A stretch of DNA of 64,000 nt from an uncultured Lachnospiraceae bacterium (lineage in GTDB: Bacteria > Bacillota > Clostridia > Lachnospirales > Lachnospiraceae). The notes beneath the pieces are model-generated. The model had not been told where the DNA came from and did no database searches. It worked only from the letters and a program-made list of their open reading frames with translations. The stretch covers positions 85,222 through 149,221 of the forward strand of contig CANQPM010000010.1 of assembly GCA_947625775.1 (NCBI GenBank), in the 5' to 3' direction. Shown here in pieces: positions 50,966 to 62,600 of this stretch; position 1 is the stretch's first letter, and each line of letters starts with the position of its first letter. Position numbers and translations under genes: made by a program.

Positions 50966-51039
50966 GTAAGCGCGCCCGCCGCAAATTTTTATGCCGTACA
51001 CTACCTTAAACAGAAGGCAGCGCAGAAACAGAGGTAAAT

Positions 51040-52941
51040 ATGATTTTATCATGCAGTAATATAAGCAAAACATTTGTGGACAATCAAGTATTGAAAAACG
51101 CCTCATTCCATATCGAGGATTACGAAAAGGCGGCAATCGTGGGGATAAACGGCGCGGGCAAAACCACGCTTTTAAAAATCATAGTAGGGAGCCTGCCCGC
51201 CGACGAGGGTCTTGTGACCTTTGCAAAGGACAAGAGCTTTGGCTACCTCGCCCAGCATCAGGCGGTGGACAGCGAAAACACGATTTATGACGAGCTGCTG
51301 ACCGTAAAGCAGGAAGTGCTTGACCTAGAACACGCGCTCCGCGATACGGAAAAGGCTATGAAGGAGACGCAGGGCGAAAAGCTTGAACAGCTTCTGGAAA
51401 AATACTCCTCTCTCTCAAACCGCTTTGAGGATATGAACGGATACGCGTGCAAAAGCGAAATTACAGGCATTTTAAAGGGGCTTGGCTTTGAGGAAGGCGA
51501 ATTTGGCAAAAAGGTGGACACGCTCTCAGGCGGGCAGAAAACGCGTGTGGCGCTTGGAAAGCTCCTGCTGCAAAAACCCGACCTGATAATGCTTGACGAG
51601 CCGACAAACCACCTTGACTTAAACTCAATCATGTGGCTTGAAAATTATCTTTTGAATTACAAGGGCGCTGTCATAATCGTATCGCATGACAGGTATTTCC
51701 TTGATAAAATTGCCACAAAGATAATCGAGATTGACAACGGCGCCGTATCATCATTTAACGGCAATTATTCCGACTACGCCGTGCAGAAGGAGCACCTGCG
51801 CACCGAGCAGATGAACGCCTACCTAAACCAGCAGCGTGAGATAAAGCATCAGGAGGAGGTTATCGACAAGCTCAAGCAGTTCAACCGCGAGAAATCCATA
51901 AAGCGCGCAGAAAGCCGTGAAAAAATGCTTGACAAAATCGAACGCCTTGACAAGCCGACGGAAGTCAGGGCGGATATGCAGCTTACGCTTACGCCGCATA
52001 AGACAAGCGGAAATGACGTAATGCGTATTGAGGGACTTTCAAAGGGCTTTGACGGAAATATGCTGTTTGAAAATGTTTCCTTTGAGATAAAGCGCGGCGA
52101 GCATGTCGCCATTATCGGCGACAACGGCACGGGAAAGACTACTCTTTTGAAAATAATAAACGAGCTGCTGCCCCCCGACAGCGGCTCCATTCGCCTTGGG
52201 GCAAATGTAGAAATCGGCTACTATGATCAGGAGCATCACGTGCTACATATGGACAAGACGCTCTTTGACGAGATAAGCGATGAGTACCCGTATCTTACAA
52301 ACACGCAGATACGCAATACCCTTGCCGCTTTTCTGTTCACGGGCGAAGATGTTTTCAAGAAAATAAGCGCGCTCAGCGGCGGCGAACGCGGGCGCGTATC
52401 ACTTGCAAAGCTTATGCTGTCGGAGGCGAATTTCCTCATACTTGACGAGCCGACCAACCACCTTGACATCACATCAAAGGAAATCCTTGAAACGGCGATT
52501 AACGCATACGAGGGTACTGTGCTCTATGTATCGCACGACAGATATTTCATAAACAGAACCGCGACGCGCATACTGGAGCTGACACAGAAGGAATTTATAA
52601 ATTACATAGGAAACTATGATTATTACCTTGAGAAAAAGGATATTCTGACACCTGTGTCACAAAATGCCGCAGACGCTTCAAGCGAGCCGAGCGCACAGAA
52701 GCTTGACTGGCAGAAAAAAAAGGAACAGCAGGCGGCGCAGCGCAAGAAGGAAAATGATTTAAAAAAATGCGAGGCACGCATTGCTGAGCTTGAAGATAAA
52801 ATTAAAATGCTTGATGATGAAATGTCACAGCCCGACGTCGCCACAAACGTCGCCAAACTGCAGGAGCTTTCAAAAGACAGGGAGAAAGCTGAAAAAGAGC
52901 TTGAAGAACTGTATAACAAATGGGAAGATCTTTCGCTGTAA
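51040..52941 (+). CDS. ABC-F family ATPase (ribosome-associated, YdiF/Uup-like)
   Basis: Cytosolic tandem ATPase of the ABC-F class acting on ribosomes, either as a translation factor or as antibiotic protection; no membrane segment. Walker A motifs GINGAGKTT (about 36) and GDNGTGKTT (about 365); signatures LSGGQKTRVALGKLLL and LSGGERGRVSLAKLML; both Walker B read LDEPTNHLD. The inter-domain linker (about 235-320, RTEQMNAYLNQQREIKHQEE) is the P-site-tRNA-interacting arm. A C-terminal coiled coil (about 545-633) is as in YdiF/Uup. 633 residues. The start follows AGAGGT. It is the only plus-strand gene in this part. Confidence 0.93.
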   Translation: MILSCSNISKTFVDNQVLKNASFHIEDYEKAAIVGINGAGKTTLLKIIVGSLPADEGLVTFAKDKSFGYLAQHQAVDSENTIYDELLTVKQEVLDLEHALRDTEKAMKETQGEKLEQLLEKYSSLSNRFEDMNGYACKSEITGILKGLGFEEGEFGKKVDTLSGGQKTRVALGKLLLQKPDLIMLDEPTNHLDLNSIMWLENYLLNYKGAVIIVSHDRYFLDKIATKIIEIDNGAVSSFNGNYSDYAVQKEHLRTEQMNAYLNQQREIKHQEEVIDKLKQFNREKSIKRAESREKMLDKIERLDKPTEVRADMQLTLTPHKTSGNDVMRIEGLSKGFDGNMLFENVSFEIKRGEHVAIIGDNGTGKTTLLKIINELLPPDSGSIRLGANVEIGYYDQEHHVLHMDKTLFDEISDEYPYLTNTQIRNTLAAFLFTGEDVFKKISALSGGERGRVSLAKLMLSEANFLILDEPTNHLDITSKEILETAINAYEGTVLYVSHDRYFINRTATRILELTQKEFINYIGNYDYYLEKKDILTPVSQNAADASSEPSAQKLDWQKKKEQQAAQRKKENDLKKCEARIAELEDKIKMLDDEMSQPDVATNVAKLQELSKDREKAEKELEELYNKWEDLSL

Positions 52942-52944
52942 ATA

Positions 52945-53008
52945 ATATGCTCCCTTTTAGGTACTCAAGTAAACTAATAAAAAACTTGCTGCCTAAAAGG
53001 GAGCATAT
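52945..53008. terminator. Long inverted repeat between converging ABC-F and icd genes
   Basis: ATATGCTCCCTTTTAGG pairs perfectly with its 17-nt complement (52992-53008) across a 30-nt loop. There is no T-run, but it lies between two converging stops and could stop or stabilise transcripts of both. Confidence 0.55.
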
Positions 53009-53046
53009 CACTTTACGACATCCCCTATGTTTATTATATTATAATG

Positions 53047-54252
53047 TTATAATGCCTCGTATGTCGCCCTAATCGCCTTGATAAAGTTTTCGCTGTTTAA
53101 CACTGTCACGTCTTTAAGTGATGTGATAAGCGCCAAGTCCTTTGTCATCTTGCCGTCTTCTATCGTCTTGATTGTCGCCTTTTCAAGCTTATCCGCAAAT
53201 TTCACCAGATCGTCAAGCTTGTCAAGCTCTCCTCTCTTTCTGAGCGCGCCTGTCCATGCGAAGATTGTCGCTACAGAGTTTGTAGATGTTTCCTCGCCTT
53301 TTAAATGCTTGTAATAATGTCTCTGCACAGTGCCGTGCGCCGCCTCGTACTCGTAAACTCCTGAAGGCGATACAAGCACCGACGTCATCATGGCAAGCGA
53401 GCCAAACGCCGAGCTTACCATATCGCTCATGACATCTCCGTCATAATTCTTGCACGCCCAGATGAATCCACCCTTTGCCTTCATGACACGCGCCACGGCG
53501 TCATCAATAAGCGTATAAAAATACTCTATGCCCGCCTCCTCAAACTTCTTGGCATATTCGGCATCGTAAATCTCCTGAAAAATATCCTTAAAGTTGTGGT
53601 CGTATTTCTTTGAGATAGTGTCCTTTGTCGCAAACCACAAATCCTGCTTTGTGTCAAGCGCATACTTAAAGCAGGCGTGCGCAAAGCTTGTGATTGACTT
53701 GTCTGTGTTGTGGATGCCCTGTATGATGCCCGCGCCCGTGAAATTATGTATAAGCTCCCTCGTCTCCGTGCCGTCTTCCGCTGTAAATACAAGCTCAGCC
53801 TTGCCTGCGCCTGGCACCTTGATTTCAGTATTTTTATATACGTCGCCGTAGGCATGCCTTGCAAGCGTAATCGGCTTTTCCCAGTTTTTAACACACGGCT
53901 CTATACCCTTTACAATGATAGGCGCGCGGAAAACAGTGCCGTCAAGAATTGCCCTAATTGTGCCGTTGGGGCTTTTCCACATCTCTTTTAAATTGTACTC
54001 CGTCATTCTCGCGGCGTTCGGCGTGATTGTCGCGCACTTTACGGCTACGCCGTACTTCTTTGTCGCTTCCGCGGAGTCCACAGTCACTTTGTCGTCTGTC
54101 TCGTTTCTGTGCTCAAGCCCCAAGTCGTAATATTCAGTTTTCAAATCAACATACGGCAGGATAAGCTCGTCCTTTATCATTTTCCACAGGATGCGGGTCA
54201 TCTCGTCGCCGTCCATCTCCACAAGCGGAGTAATCATTTTTATTTTTTCCAT
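53047..54252 (-). CDS. icd: NADP-dependent isocitrate dehydrogenase (eukaryote-like type)
   Basis: Oxidative decarboxylation of isocitrate to 2-oxoglutarate with NADP+. The motifs [60 protein letters not shown] (metal-binding Asp) and [12 protein letters not shown] are those of the homodimeric IDH1-like class. 401 residues, complete. The ATG follows AGAGGT. Preceded in the same orientation by a GntR regulator (45 bp) and the citrate-synthase-like gene, which together form the glutamate-supplying branch of the TCA cycle. No aconitase gene is in the window. Confidence 0.97.
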   Translation of the reverse strand: MEKIKMITPLVEMDGDEMTRILWKMIKDELILPYVDLKTEYYDLGLEHRNETDDKVTVDSAEATKKYGVAVKCATITPNAARMTEYNLKEMWKSPNGTIRAILDGTVFRAPIIVKGIEPCVKNWEKPITLARHAYGDVYKNTEIKVPGAGKAELVFTAEDGTETRELIHNFTGAGIIQGIHNTDKSITSFAHACFKYALDTKQDLWFATKDTISKKYDHNFKDIFQEIYDAEYAKKFEEAGIEYFYTLIDDAVARVMKAKGGFIWACKNYDGDVMSDMVSSAFGSLAMMTSVLVSPSGVYEYEAAHGTVQRHYYKHLKGEETSTNSVATIFAWTGALRKRGELDKLDDLVKFADKLEKATIKTIEDGKMTKDLALITSLKDVTVLNSENFIKAIRATYEAL

Positions 54253-54297
54253 ATTTAACCTCTTTCTGCCCTGTCAGCGTCGCAAGGCATATAATAT

Positions 54298-54954
54298 TTA
54301 GTCTTTAATGTCGCTCAAGCCACATTTTACCATATTCTGGTACGCATTGCAAATATGCTCGTCAGCCAGTTTTTCAGCCAAGTCCGCATTGCCGTCGCGT
54401 ATTGCCTCCATAATGCTCTTATGCTCCGCCACCGCCTGCCTGCTGCGCTCTATGTTGGAAAGCGTCTGCTGGCGCTGCTTCTGTACGTACTGGTGGAAAT
54501 CCTTTAAAAGATGTATAAGTATCTTGCTGCCGCACGCTTCATACAGCTGCATATGAAATCTGTTGTCAAGCTCGATAAGCTGTTCAAAATGCTCCTTGGA
54601 AAGATGAAATTCGCTCAAAATAATGGTTTCCTCCATCTCCTCTATCATTGACTTCGTCATGCGCTTAGTCGCCCATCTGGCGCACAGACCTTCAAGGAGC
54701 GACCTTATCTCATATATGTCAGCTACGTCTGAGGAGGATATGCCTGTAACATACGCGCCCTTGTTCGGCACTATCCTGATAAGCCCCTCAAGCTCCAGCT
54801 GCCTGAACGCCTCCCTTACAGGCGTCCTGCTCACGCCAAGCTCCTCGCCTATGGCGGATTCTTTTAATTCCGTGTTCTCGCTGTATTTTCCGTTTAGTAT
54901 GTCCTCACGAAGCCTTGTAAACACACGGCTTCTCAATGAATAATCATTATCCAT
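54298..54954 (-). CDS. GntR-family transcriptional regulator (FadR subfamily, FCD domain)
   Basis: DNA-binding regulator. N-terminal winged helix (residues about 5-70): RSRVFTRLREDILNGKYSEN, ELGVSRTPVREAFRQLELEG. C-terminal helical FCD ligand domain (about 80-205: YEIRSLLEGLCARWA, DNRFHMQLYEACGS), whose metal or carboxylate site commonly binds organic acids. It lies between the citrate-synthase-like gene and icd, all same strand with short gaps. It probably regulates this unit in response to a TCA intermediate; that ligand is inferred. Confidence 0.94.
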   Translation of the reverse strand: MDNDYSLRSRVFTRLREDILNGKYSENTELKESAIGEELGVSRTPVREAFRQLELEGLIRIVPNKGAYVTGISSSDVADIYEIRSLLEGLCARWATKRMTKSMIEEMEETIILSEFHLSKEHFEQLIELDNRFHMQLYEACGSKILIHLLKDFHQYVQKQRQQTLSNIERSRQAVAEHKSIMEAIRDGNADLAEKLADEHICNAYQNMVKCGLSDIKD

Positions 54955-55033
54955 TTTTACCTCACACTGCTTTTCAAGCGTCAGCAGAATGCAAATCTGC
55001 TAAACCCTAATAAAAATTTTCGGTTTTTACCGT

Positions 55034-56455
55034 CTATTTTTTAAGCGTCACTCCAAGCGTCTTGCAGCCCTCGTCTATCACCTTTAAAAGCTCGTCGTCG
55101 GTAAGCACTGTCACGCGTCCGCCCTCATACTCCGCGTCAACCCACGCCTTGACATAAGCCACAAGCTCTGAAGTCTTGCTCACCTTCTCGTCATCGCCAA
55201 GCTTAAAGTATGTATTTATCCAGTGGGCTATGCCCGCAAGCCCTGACGTGTTTGACACAGCGCAGAGCACTGGCCTGTTGAGGAATTTCTCCGTGTCGAA
55301 AATATTGTAAATTTCCTCGTTCTTCAAAAGCCCGTCGGCATGTATTCCCGCACGCGTAACATTGAAATTCTTCCCCACAAACGGCGTCCTTGATGGAATG
55401 TGATAGCCGATTTCCTTCTCGTAATACTCGGCAAGCTCCGTGATTACCGTAGTGTCCATGCCGTTGAGCGTGCCTTTAAGCTGCGCGTACTCAAATACCA
55501 TAGCCTCAAGCGGCGTATTGCCCGTGCGCTCGCCAATGCCGAAAAGCGACGTATTCACGCCAGAACACCCATACAGCCAAGCCGTAGTGGAGTTTGTGAC
55601 AGCCTTGTAAAAATCATTGTGCCCGTGCCACTCTATCCACTCATGAGGCACGCCCGCATGCGTATGTATAGCGTAGATAATACCCTGCACACTTCGCGGA
55701 ATAACAGCTCCTGGGAAGTTTACACCATATCCCATAGTGTCGCACGCGCGGACTATGACGGGCAGATTGTACTCTTGCGAAAGTTTCATAAGCTCCTGAC
55801 AGAACGGCACCACATACCCGTAAATATCCGCCCTCGTAATATCCTCCAAATGGCAGCGGGCGCTTATACCCTCCTCAAGACACTCGCGCACTATCGAAAG
55901 ATAATGGTCCATTGCCTGTCGGCGCGTCATCTTAAGCTTTAAGAAAATATGGTAATCCGAACAGCTTACAAGTATGCCCGTCTGCTTCATGCCGATTTCC
56001 TTTACAAGCTTAAAATCCTCCTTGCTCGCCCTTATCCATGAAGTAACCTCGGGAAACTCATACCCGCGCTCCATGCATTTATATACAGCGTCCCTGTCCT
56101 TCTTACTGTAAAGGAAAAACTCACTCTGCCGTATCATGCCATTCGGTCCGCCAAGCTTATGCAGATAATCATATATCGTAACTATCTGCTCCGTACTGTA
56201 CGGCGCCCGCGACTGCTGACCGTCCCTAAAAGTAGTGTCCGTAATCCATATGTTTTTCGGCATATTGTGAGGCACTACCCTGTCATTAAACGGAATTTTA
56301 GGTATCTCGTCATACGGAAACATATTTCTGAAAGCATTCGGCTTTTCCACGTCCTGCAGCTTATACATATGCTCCTCAATCTGCAGCAGATTGTTGTGCT
56401 CATTCATAGTGACGGGACGGTTCTCAAAATATTCGTTCCTGTTATCATTGTCCAT
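55034..56455 (-). CDS. Predicted Re-type citrate synthase (HMGL-like / isopropylmalate synthase superfamily)
   Basis: The DRE-TIM barrel starts at ITDTTFRDGQQSR (about residue 75) and has EVTSWIRASKEDF, HLEDITRADIYG, ACDTMGYGVNFPGA, EWHGHNDFYKAV (metal-binding HxH) and FGIGERTGNTPLEAM. The 70-residue N-terminal extension and the sequence differ from leuA-type enzymes (which start near the DTTLRDGEQ motif) and no LeuA allosteric domain follows. It resembles the Clostridium kluyveri Re-citrate synthase, which is homologous to homocitrate synthase. Position upstream of GntR and icd supports citrate formation. The ATG at 56455 follows AGGAGG. A homocitrate or citramalate synthase is the alternative. 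Confidence 0.8.
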   Translation of the reverse strand: MDNDNRNEYFENRPVTMNEHNNLLQIEEHMYKLQDVEKPNAFRNMFPYDEIPKIPFNDRVVPHNMPKNIWITDTTFRDGQQSRAPYSTEQIVTIYDYLHKLGGPNGMIRQSEFFLYSKKDRDAVYKCMERGYEFPEVTSWIRASKEDFKLVKEIGMKQTGILVSCSDYHIFLKLKMTRRQAMDHYLSIVRECLEEGISARCHLEDITRADIYGYVVPFCQELMKLSQEYNLPVIVRACDTMGYGVNFPGAVIPRSVQGIIYAIHTHAGVPHEWIEWHGHNDFYKAVTNSTTAWLYGCSGVNTSLFGIGERTGNTPLEAMVFEYAQLKGTLNGMDTTVITELAEYYEKEIGYHIPSRTPFVGKNFNVTRAGIHADGLLKNEEIYNIFDTEKFLNRPVLCAVSNTSGLAGIAHWINTYFKLGDDEKVSKTSELVAYVKAWVDAEYEGGRVTVLTDDELLKVIDEGCKTLGVTLKK

Positions 56456-56633
56456 TTTCAATCTCCTCCTGTGCCGCTCTCGTGCGCTCTTTCAATAATC
56501 CACATTTAAAACAGCCGTTTAAATGTACACCTGAAAGATTTTTGTTTTTCTGTATAATTGTATACAAATATACCCTGTATGTCAACACTGAAATTGTATT
56601 TTTATTAAGTTATTCTTTTAATTCCACAACAAA

Positions 56634-59600
56634 CTATAACACCTTAATTGCCGTTCCATCATATTCAAGTGTCCACACAGTTCCTGCTACAAGTATATTA
56701 AGAGTACATACTACAACCGTATCCTCCTGCTTCATGATAGCATCTATGTTAGTCTGGTTACAGTTCTTGCCTCTCTCAACAAACACAGAGCTTGAAGGTA
56801 ATCCCATAGTAAAATGCCATCTCTGTGCCTGTATAGCGTATTCCTGCTCATACCATGCATCTGCCTGATTATGCCCTTCGCCCATAGTATATGAGCCACC
56901 TACGAAAGTCCTGTTAAGGTCGTTAAGGAACAGCCTCTGTGCCGTGCCAATAACATCCTGGTCTGTCTGCGGCGCCCTCGCTTTTATGACAGTAGACGGA
57001 ATATAAATAGGATCGCCATCCTCATCAACTTCTCCACTGTCTTCAAGCCCTGAGAAGTACTGCTGACCTAACAACGTAGAGCTTCTTTCGTTTCCTGTAT
57101 AATTACGCCTTGCAGATTCATTAAGCCAGTCTAAATATAGGTAATAATTTTCTACAGACTTATTGCCGTCAAAGCTGTTGACAAGACCGTAACTGCCATT
57201 AAAGCTTGCATACACATCAAGCGGTGTGTACTTATTTGTCTTTAAGTCAAGCAGCCAATACCTCGGTGTTATCTGCATCTTGTAGTCCATATTGTTATCT
57301 TTGTAATTACCATCGCCATCAGTGTTGATGCCATAATAATTTCCGACTGTCTGAACATCCATAAGCAGATTATACCCGACACGCATAGGCTCAGTCTGTA
57401 ATGCCACAACTGGATTAAGAGCTGGGGTTAGCGGTAAAGTCGGATTTTCATAGTGCTTACCACCATTACTGCTGTACAGTGTTCCCGATGATTGAAGTTC
57501 TCCATTTCCGAAGACATCACCATAATAAGGAGCGGTATTCGATTTGTGCAGAACATTTTCAGGATCAGTAACAACCTCGTTAGGTACATTGCTGAACACA
57601 CCATGCACAATGCCCGGTATCAGCCAGTCTGCACTCGGATCGACCTGCTTGAACAACTCTGCAAATCTTAAATCCTGCGTATCATTAATCGTCAATGCAC
57701 CTATAAATCCAACAATATCAACTTTCCTCTTTTGTATTGCTGTATGTCTTGCTGCATATGCTACCCTGTCACGTTCCTTATTCGTATTTGACTGATTATC
57801 CGTGTAGTACCTGACCTCATCAGCATTTGTGGCTATCGACGTGAACTGTACTGACCCGCTTGCCATTTCCCTGTTCTCAAGGATACAATAGAATGTATAT
57901 GTATCACCCTGCGATACCGGATTGTGTATGCGGTACAACGGAATAGGCGTTCCTGCTGTCCAGTAATCATCATTCTCATCTTCCACATCAACTGGGAATA
58001 TTACATAAATATCCCTTGTCCACTGTTCAGTATCCATTCCGTCTGTATAACCCTTGCCTCTTACCTGAGTACAGTCAAGTATCCCCCACATGCTAGGAGC
58101 TTCTGAGAAATCACCTGTCCTCGGATATGTAATGGTAAATGCACTGTCAAGATTGACTACAGCATCAGCGCTTCCGCCTGCACCACTTCCGCCTGCGCCT
58201 GCCTCTGTGCCGTCTGTCACTCCGCTTGAGCCAACCTCAACCTGCTTATAACAGTCACCTACGCCTGGGTCATAATGGAACTTAAACTTATTGCTTCCAT
58301 CCGCTGCAGGACCTTCCTCAGTGTTTGGATCATAATGGTGCGGGTTTGTACATACAAGCGTCTTGACTATAGCGCCTTCCTCACACGTAACACATACATG
58401 CTTATTCGGGATATTACTGCACGAAAGCACTGGATCTGAAATATAGTTTGTAATTGTCTTTGTTGCCTTATGGTGCTTTACATTACTGTCAGGCATAGAA
58501 GTTGTCGTAGCCTTACATGTCCTGCACTGCCATAAAACAGCAACCCCAGCACCATTCTCCTGTATTACATCCCAGCCCTCAGAATAACATTCGTAATCGA
58601 TAGAGGAAGTACCACTCTGCTTAGCTCTGTAAAGCTTTAAGTAACCATTGCCATTGTTAGACTTATCAGCCCTATCAACAACAATAATCCCATTTGCCTT
58701 TGTTTCTCCGCCACCGTTATTAGAGAATGAACTTGCATAAGCGTCTGTGTAAGGCACATTAAACCTGCCTCCCCTGCCACCTTTTACTTCTATCCGTACA
58801 TCCGTTCCGCTGATTATCATTTTAGAACTTCCGCCACCCGCTGCTTGTGCCGCGTAGCTTAATGTCGCTCCAGCTTCATTTGTATATGTCCCTGTTTCAG
58901 AGCTGCCGCCATCAGGATATGCGTCTGACTCAGAACCTATTGTCGCCGTTACCGTACAATCACCGTCAACAGTAAACGTACCACGCACAACATCTCCGTA
59001 CTCTCCTTCCTCATCACCGTCTTTTCCTGATGCTCCAGCTATCTCAAAGTAATAAAGCCCCTTACCTATGTTAAAGGTCTGCTCCTCACCCGTGGAAATC
59101 AGGCTTTGGCTGAAATCAGTATAGCAGGCTTCTGTATGCTCATGCGAGTTAAGACCGCCATAATGCTTCATGGAGGACTGTGTGTAAACATAACAATCTG
59201 TGCCGTGCGGAACTATAGGCTCATCGCAATCCAGCACCCACTGCTTTGCAACAGTTGTTCCCGATACAGGATCGCCTCCCGAGCTAAGTGATGATGCTGT
59301 CCTGTCGTCTTTAAGGTCTATCGAGTCATGTATCTGTGCATTCTGTACTGCCACAGGATTGTGTATTACCACGTTGTTTATCTTCTCCTTGCCCTGCGTG
59401 TACCCGACTTCAACATAATAATCACCATTAGCTGCATAGTTATGTGCTTTGGGAGCTGACCAATCAATATACTCAGCGTATGGTATTCCGCCTTTCACAT
59501 CGCCGTTATGTATAACACGCTTAGCGAACAGACACGCATTACCCGTATTCCACTCACCGTTGCTTACAGGCTCTACACCATCATCTGCTGAATATACGCC

Positions 59601-62600
59601 TGACTCACCTGCTGTCTTCTGTGTCGAATCGATTATGTTAAAACCTGTAATAAGCATCCTGGTGTTAGAGAAACCATCCGCCACAAATCCACCATGCGGG
59701 TCAAACTGTGCATTAGGCTGTCTGCCTACATTCTCACTCGTGAAAGTCGTGCTGCCAGTTTCCCACTGCTCTGCGGGATCTTTGCCACTGCTGTTGAATA
59801 CGTTCGTGTTATTCCACTTAGTTGTGGGACTGTCATACTTGCCGTTATACCCACTCCTTGTAATCTGCGTCGATTCCCACTTCTGAGCTGAATAGCTGCC
59901 CATCGTAGAATTTGACAGAGAAGCTTCCTTTTCGTGATTCCACAAGTCCATCCAAGTCCTTGTCTCACTGAACGGTATAGGCACACCATTCTTTGTGTAG
60001 TCCGTCTGTGCTGAACCTCCTACTACATCCGAACAGTTTATACTCTTCTGCCCCCAGTTTGTATCTGTTACAACATTCGCCGCCTGACTTATCTGGTCGT
60101 TATAAGTAATAGTCTGATACCCCTCAGTGGTAGCCAGCGTAATATAATCACTGACAACATTCGCCTTGACCTTCTTGCCGTTAAGCTCACTTGTAAACCA
60201 ATTCCTTGCTGCTGCCTCACCCACGGTAAACAGTGTATGTCCGCCTTTTTCCTCAAGCTCCTTAGTATCGCCCCATGAACGTACGCCGCTCGTGTCTTTT
60301 GGTAAGGACCAGTCAAACACAATCCGCCCATTGCCACTTGAATAAGGTCCCTGGCTTACAAACGCTCTGTAGCCAGTGTTCGGGTCCTTTTCCTGGTCAG
60401 GATTAGAGAAAAGCTCTTTATTGCCAAATACCAGCAGCTTTGTCACTTGCCACATATCCGTTGCTACTATGTCAAGATAAGAATAGCCATTTATGTTCTG
60501 TGTGACAGTAAGCACAAAATCATGGACATGCGGATGTCCATCGTTTGCATGACACGTCAGAACACACCCATGCGTACCGTCATTATCTGGACACTGACCG
60601 CCTAGAGCCTGCGTAAAAGTCTGCGACTTGGCTCCACATTCACAAGTCGATACACCAGAAAACGGACCACCATCCGAACACTTTAACGTGACCGGACTAC
60701 CTGAACTGCAGGACTTCGTAACTGCTCCCGTTACAGGGTCAAATGCCATAGGTTTACCACAGCCTCCTACATTATATGTATGTCCATCACACGTTCTATG
60801 ACAAGGAATATCTGCACCTATACACTCACTCACGCGGTATGTCAGTGTATATTTCCTCTGCATGCCTGTATCTGATTTCAGTTCACAGTTCATGTTTACC
60901 ATAAACTCATTAGCGCCGAATCCAGCGTAAAGGTTTTCGGTAGTAGGTACGCCTGCCATTGCTTCGTAGGTCTCGCCACTGCCTGGTGAGTTGTCCTTCA
61001 TCTCCACATAGTTGCCATCACGTATCTGTGAATAAAAGTGTCCTTGGTTTGGTGGGTCTTCCCTTGGTGTCCAAGGCACTTTATCATAAGCCGAATAAAT
61101 CATGTCCTCATCTTTAAACTTACCAGTGCCATATAAATTCACGTGCTCAAAAGATTCATCCGGATACACCCAATAAATACCTATTGTTGCTACATATACT
61201 CGCTCTTTTGCCTCATTGACTGTAATGTTTGAATCCTGAAAGGTAAACTTTTCACGCCCGTAAAACATTTTAAGAGCTGTCTCCCAGTCTACATCCCTCA
61301 TGGTAAGAAGTGCACCAGTCGTAGTTGTCTTGAATTCACCTTTATGCACAGGATTGTTTACTACTGCATCCACCACATTATTACCTGGTTCGTTTGCACT
61401 ATCAAGATCTATAGCTATACCTATCAACGGGGTATCGTCTCCTGTCTTAGCAGCATTCGCTGTCCATAACAGCCTAAAGTCACGGATTGCCTGCTCATTC
61501 TGCTTAAAATTGATGTCTATGATTGCTGCTACTGTATCACCTTTCATAACCTCGTACTGGTCTGACGTAGCACTGATGTAGAACTTCAGCCTTGCATCTT
61601 CCTTGTCTGGCTCATCATCGGGCGGATCTTCATCTTCGTACTTTTCATCATATGGAGGAGGAATTGGCTCCTTATCTGTAAAACAACCCAAGAATGTATA
61701 ACCAGTGTTTCCACCTCTGTTATCATTCATATCCGCTGGCTGTAGCATATACGCTCCTCTATCACCACTTGAATCCCACCACCAACCATTTCTATTACGT
61801 GACAGTTCATTATGGCTTACAAAACTAGCCCCTTCTTCATACTTTCCTTTTAAAGCTGATATAAACTCATTTACGCTACCGCTATAGCCAGCAGGATTGA
61901 TAGCTTTTACAAAATCACCTGTTGCCGAAAATGTCTGATAATCCTCAAACGTCTTACCTGTTATCGCTGCGTAAAAATTAGGCAACGTCGCTGCATAACG
62001 CTTATTAGAAGTGTCTTGTGCTAAAAGGGCGTTGGCTGCAGCGCATACTGTTATAAATGTATCTGACTCATCACGATTTAATTCCTCAAGATACCTATCA
62101 ATTAATTTATCATACGTATTTCCACAGAGTACATCAACCACATAAAGGAAATCAAGATACCTTAATGCACAATCATACCAATACGTATCAGAATTTTGAT
62201 CCAAACCATCATATATGCCATTTAAGCAATCATCGACTGTACCTGTATCCGCCCAAAGCCTAACGAATTTGTCTGTCGCCTCAGATACTTTGCCACTGGC
62301 TACACCCAGCTGATTTACATCATCAAAAGTTAGTTTACCACCTGTAAAACTCTTATAAAGTACTTCATTATTCTTAATAGAACTATAAACAACATCTATG
62401 TTAAAGTTACCTGGAGAGGATTTTCCTACCGTACTATATACCCGTGAATATTTTTTATTTCTTTCGGCGCCATTGGCACTAAATGGACGAAATCTATCTG
62501 TGGCACTTACAGGATCAGATACTTTGTAATACTTAAAAATTATAAGTGCCTGCTTATCCATTTCCGCAACATTTGACATTTCCTGCGGATGCGTATAAAA

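Noticed and set aside
55400..55942. Plus-strand open frame of 180 codons under the citrate-synthase-like gene
   Set aside because: No start signal or family resemblance, and the minus-strand gene has continuous conserved motifs here.
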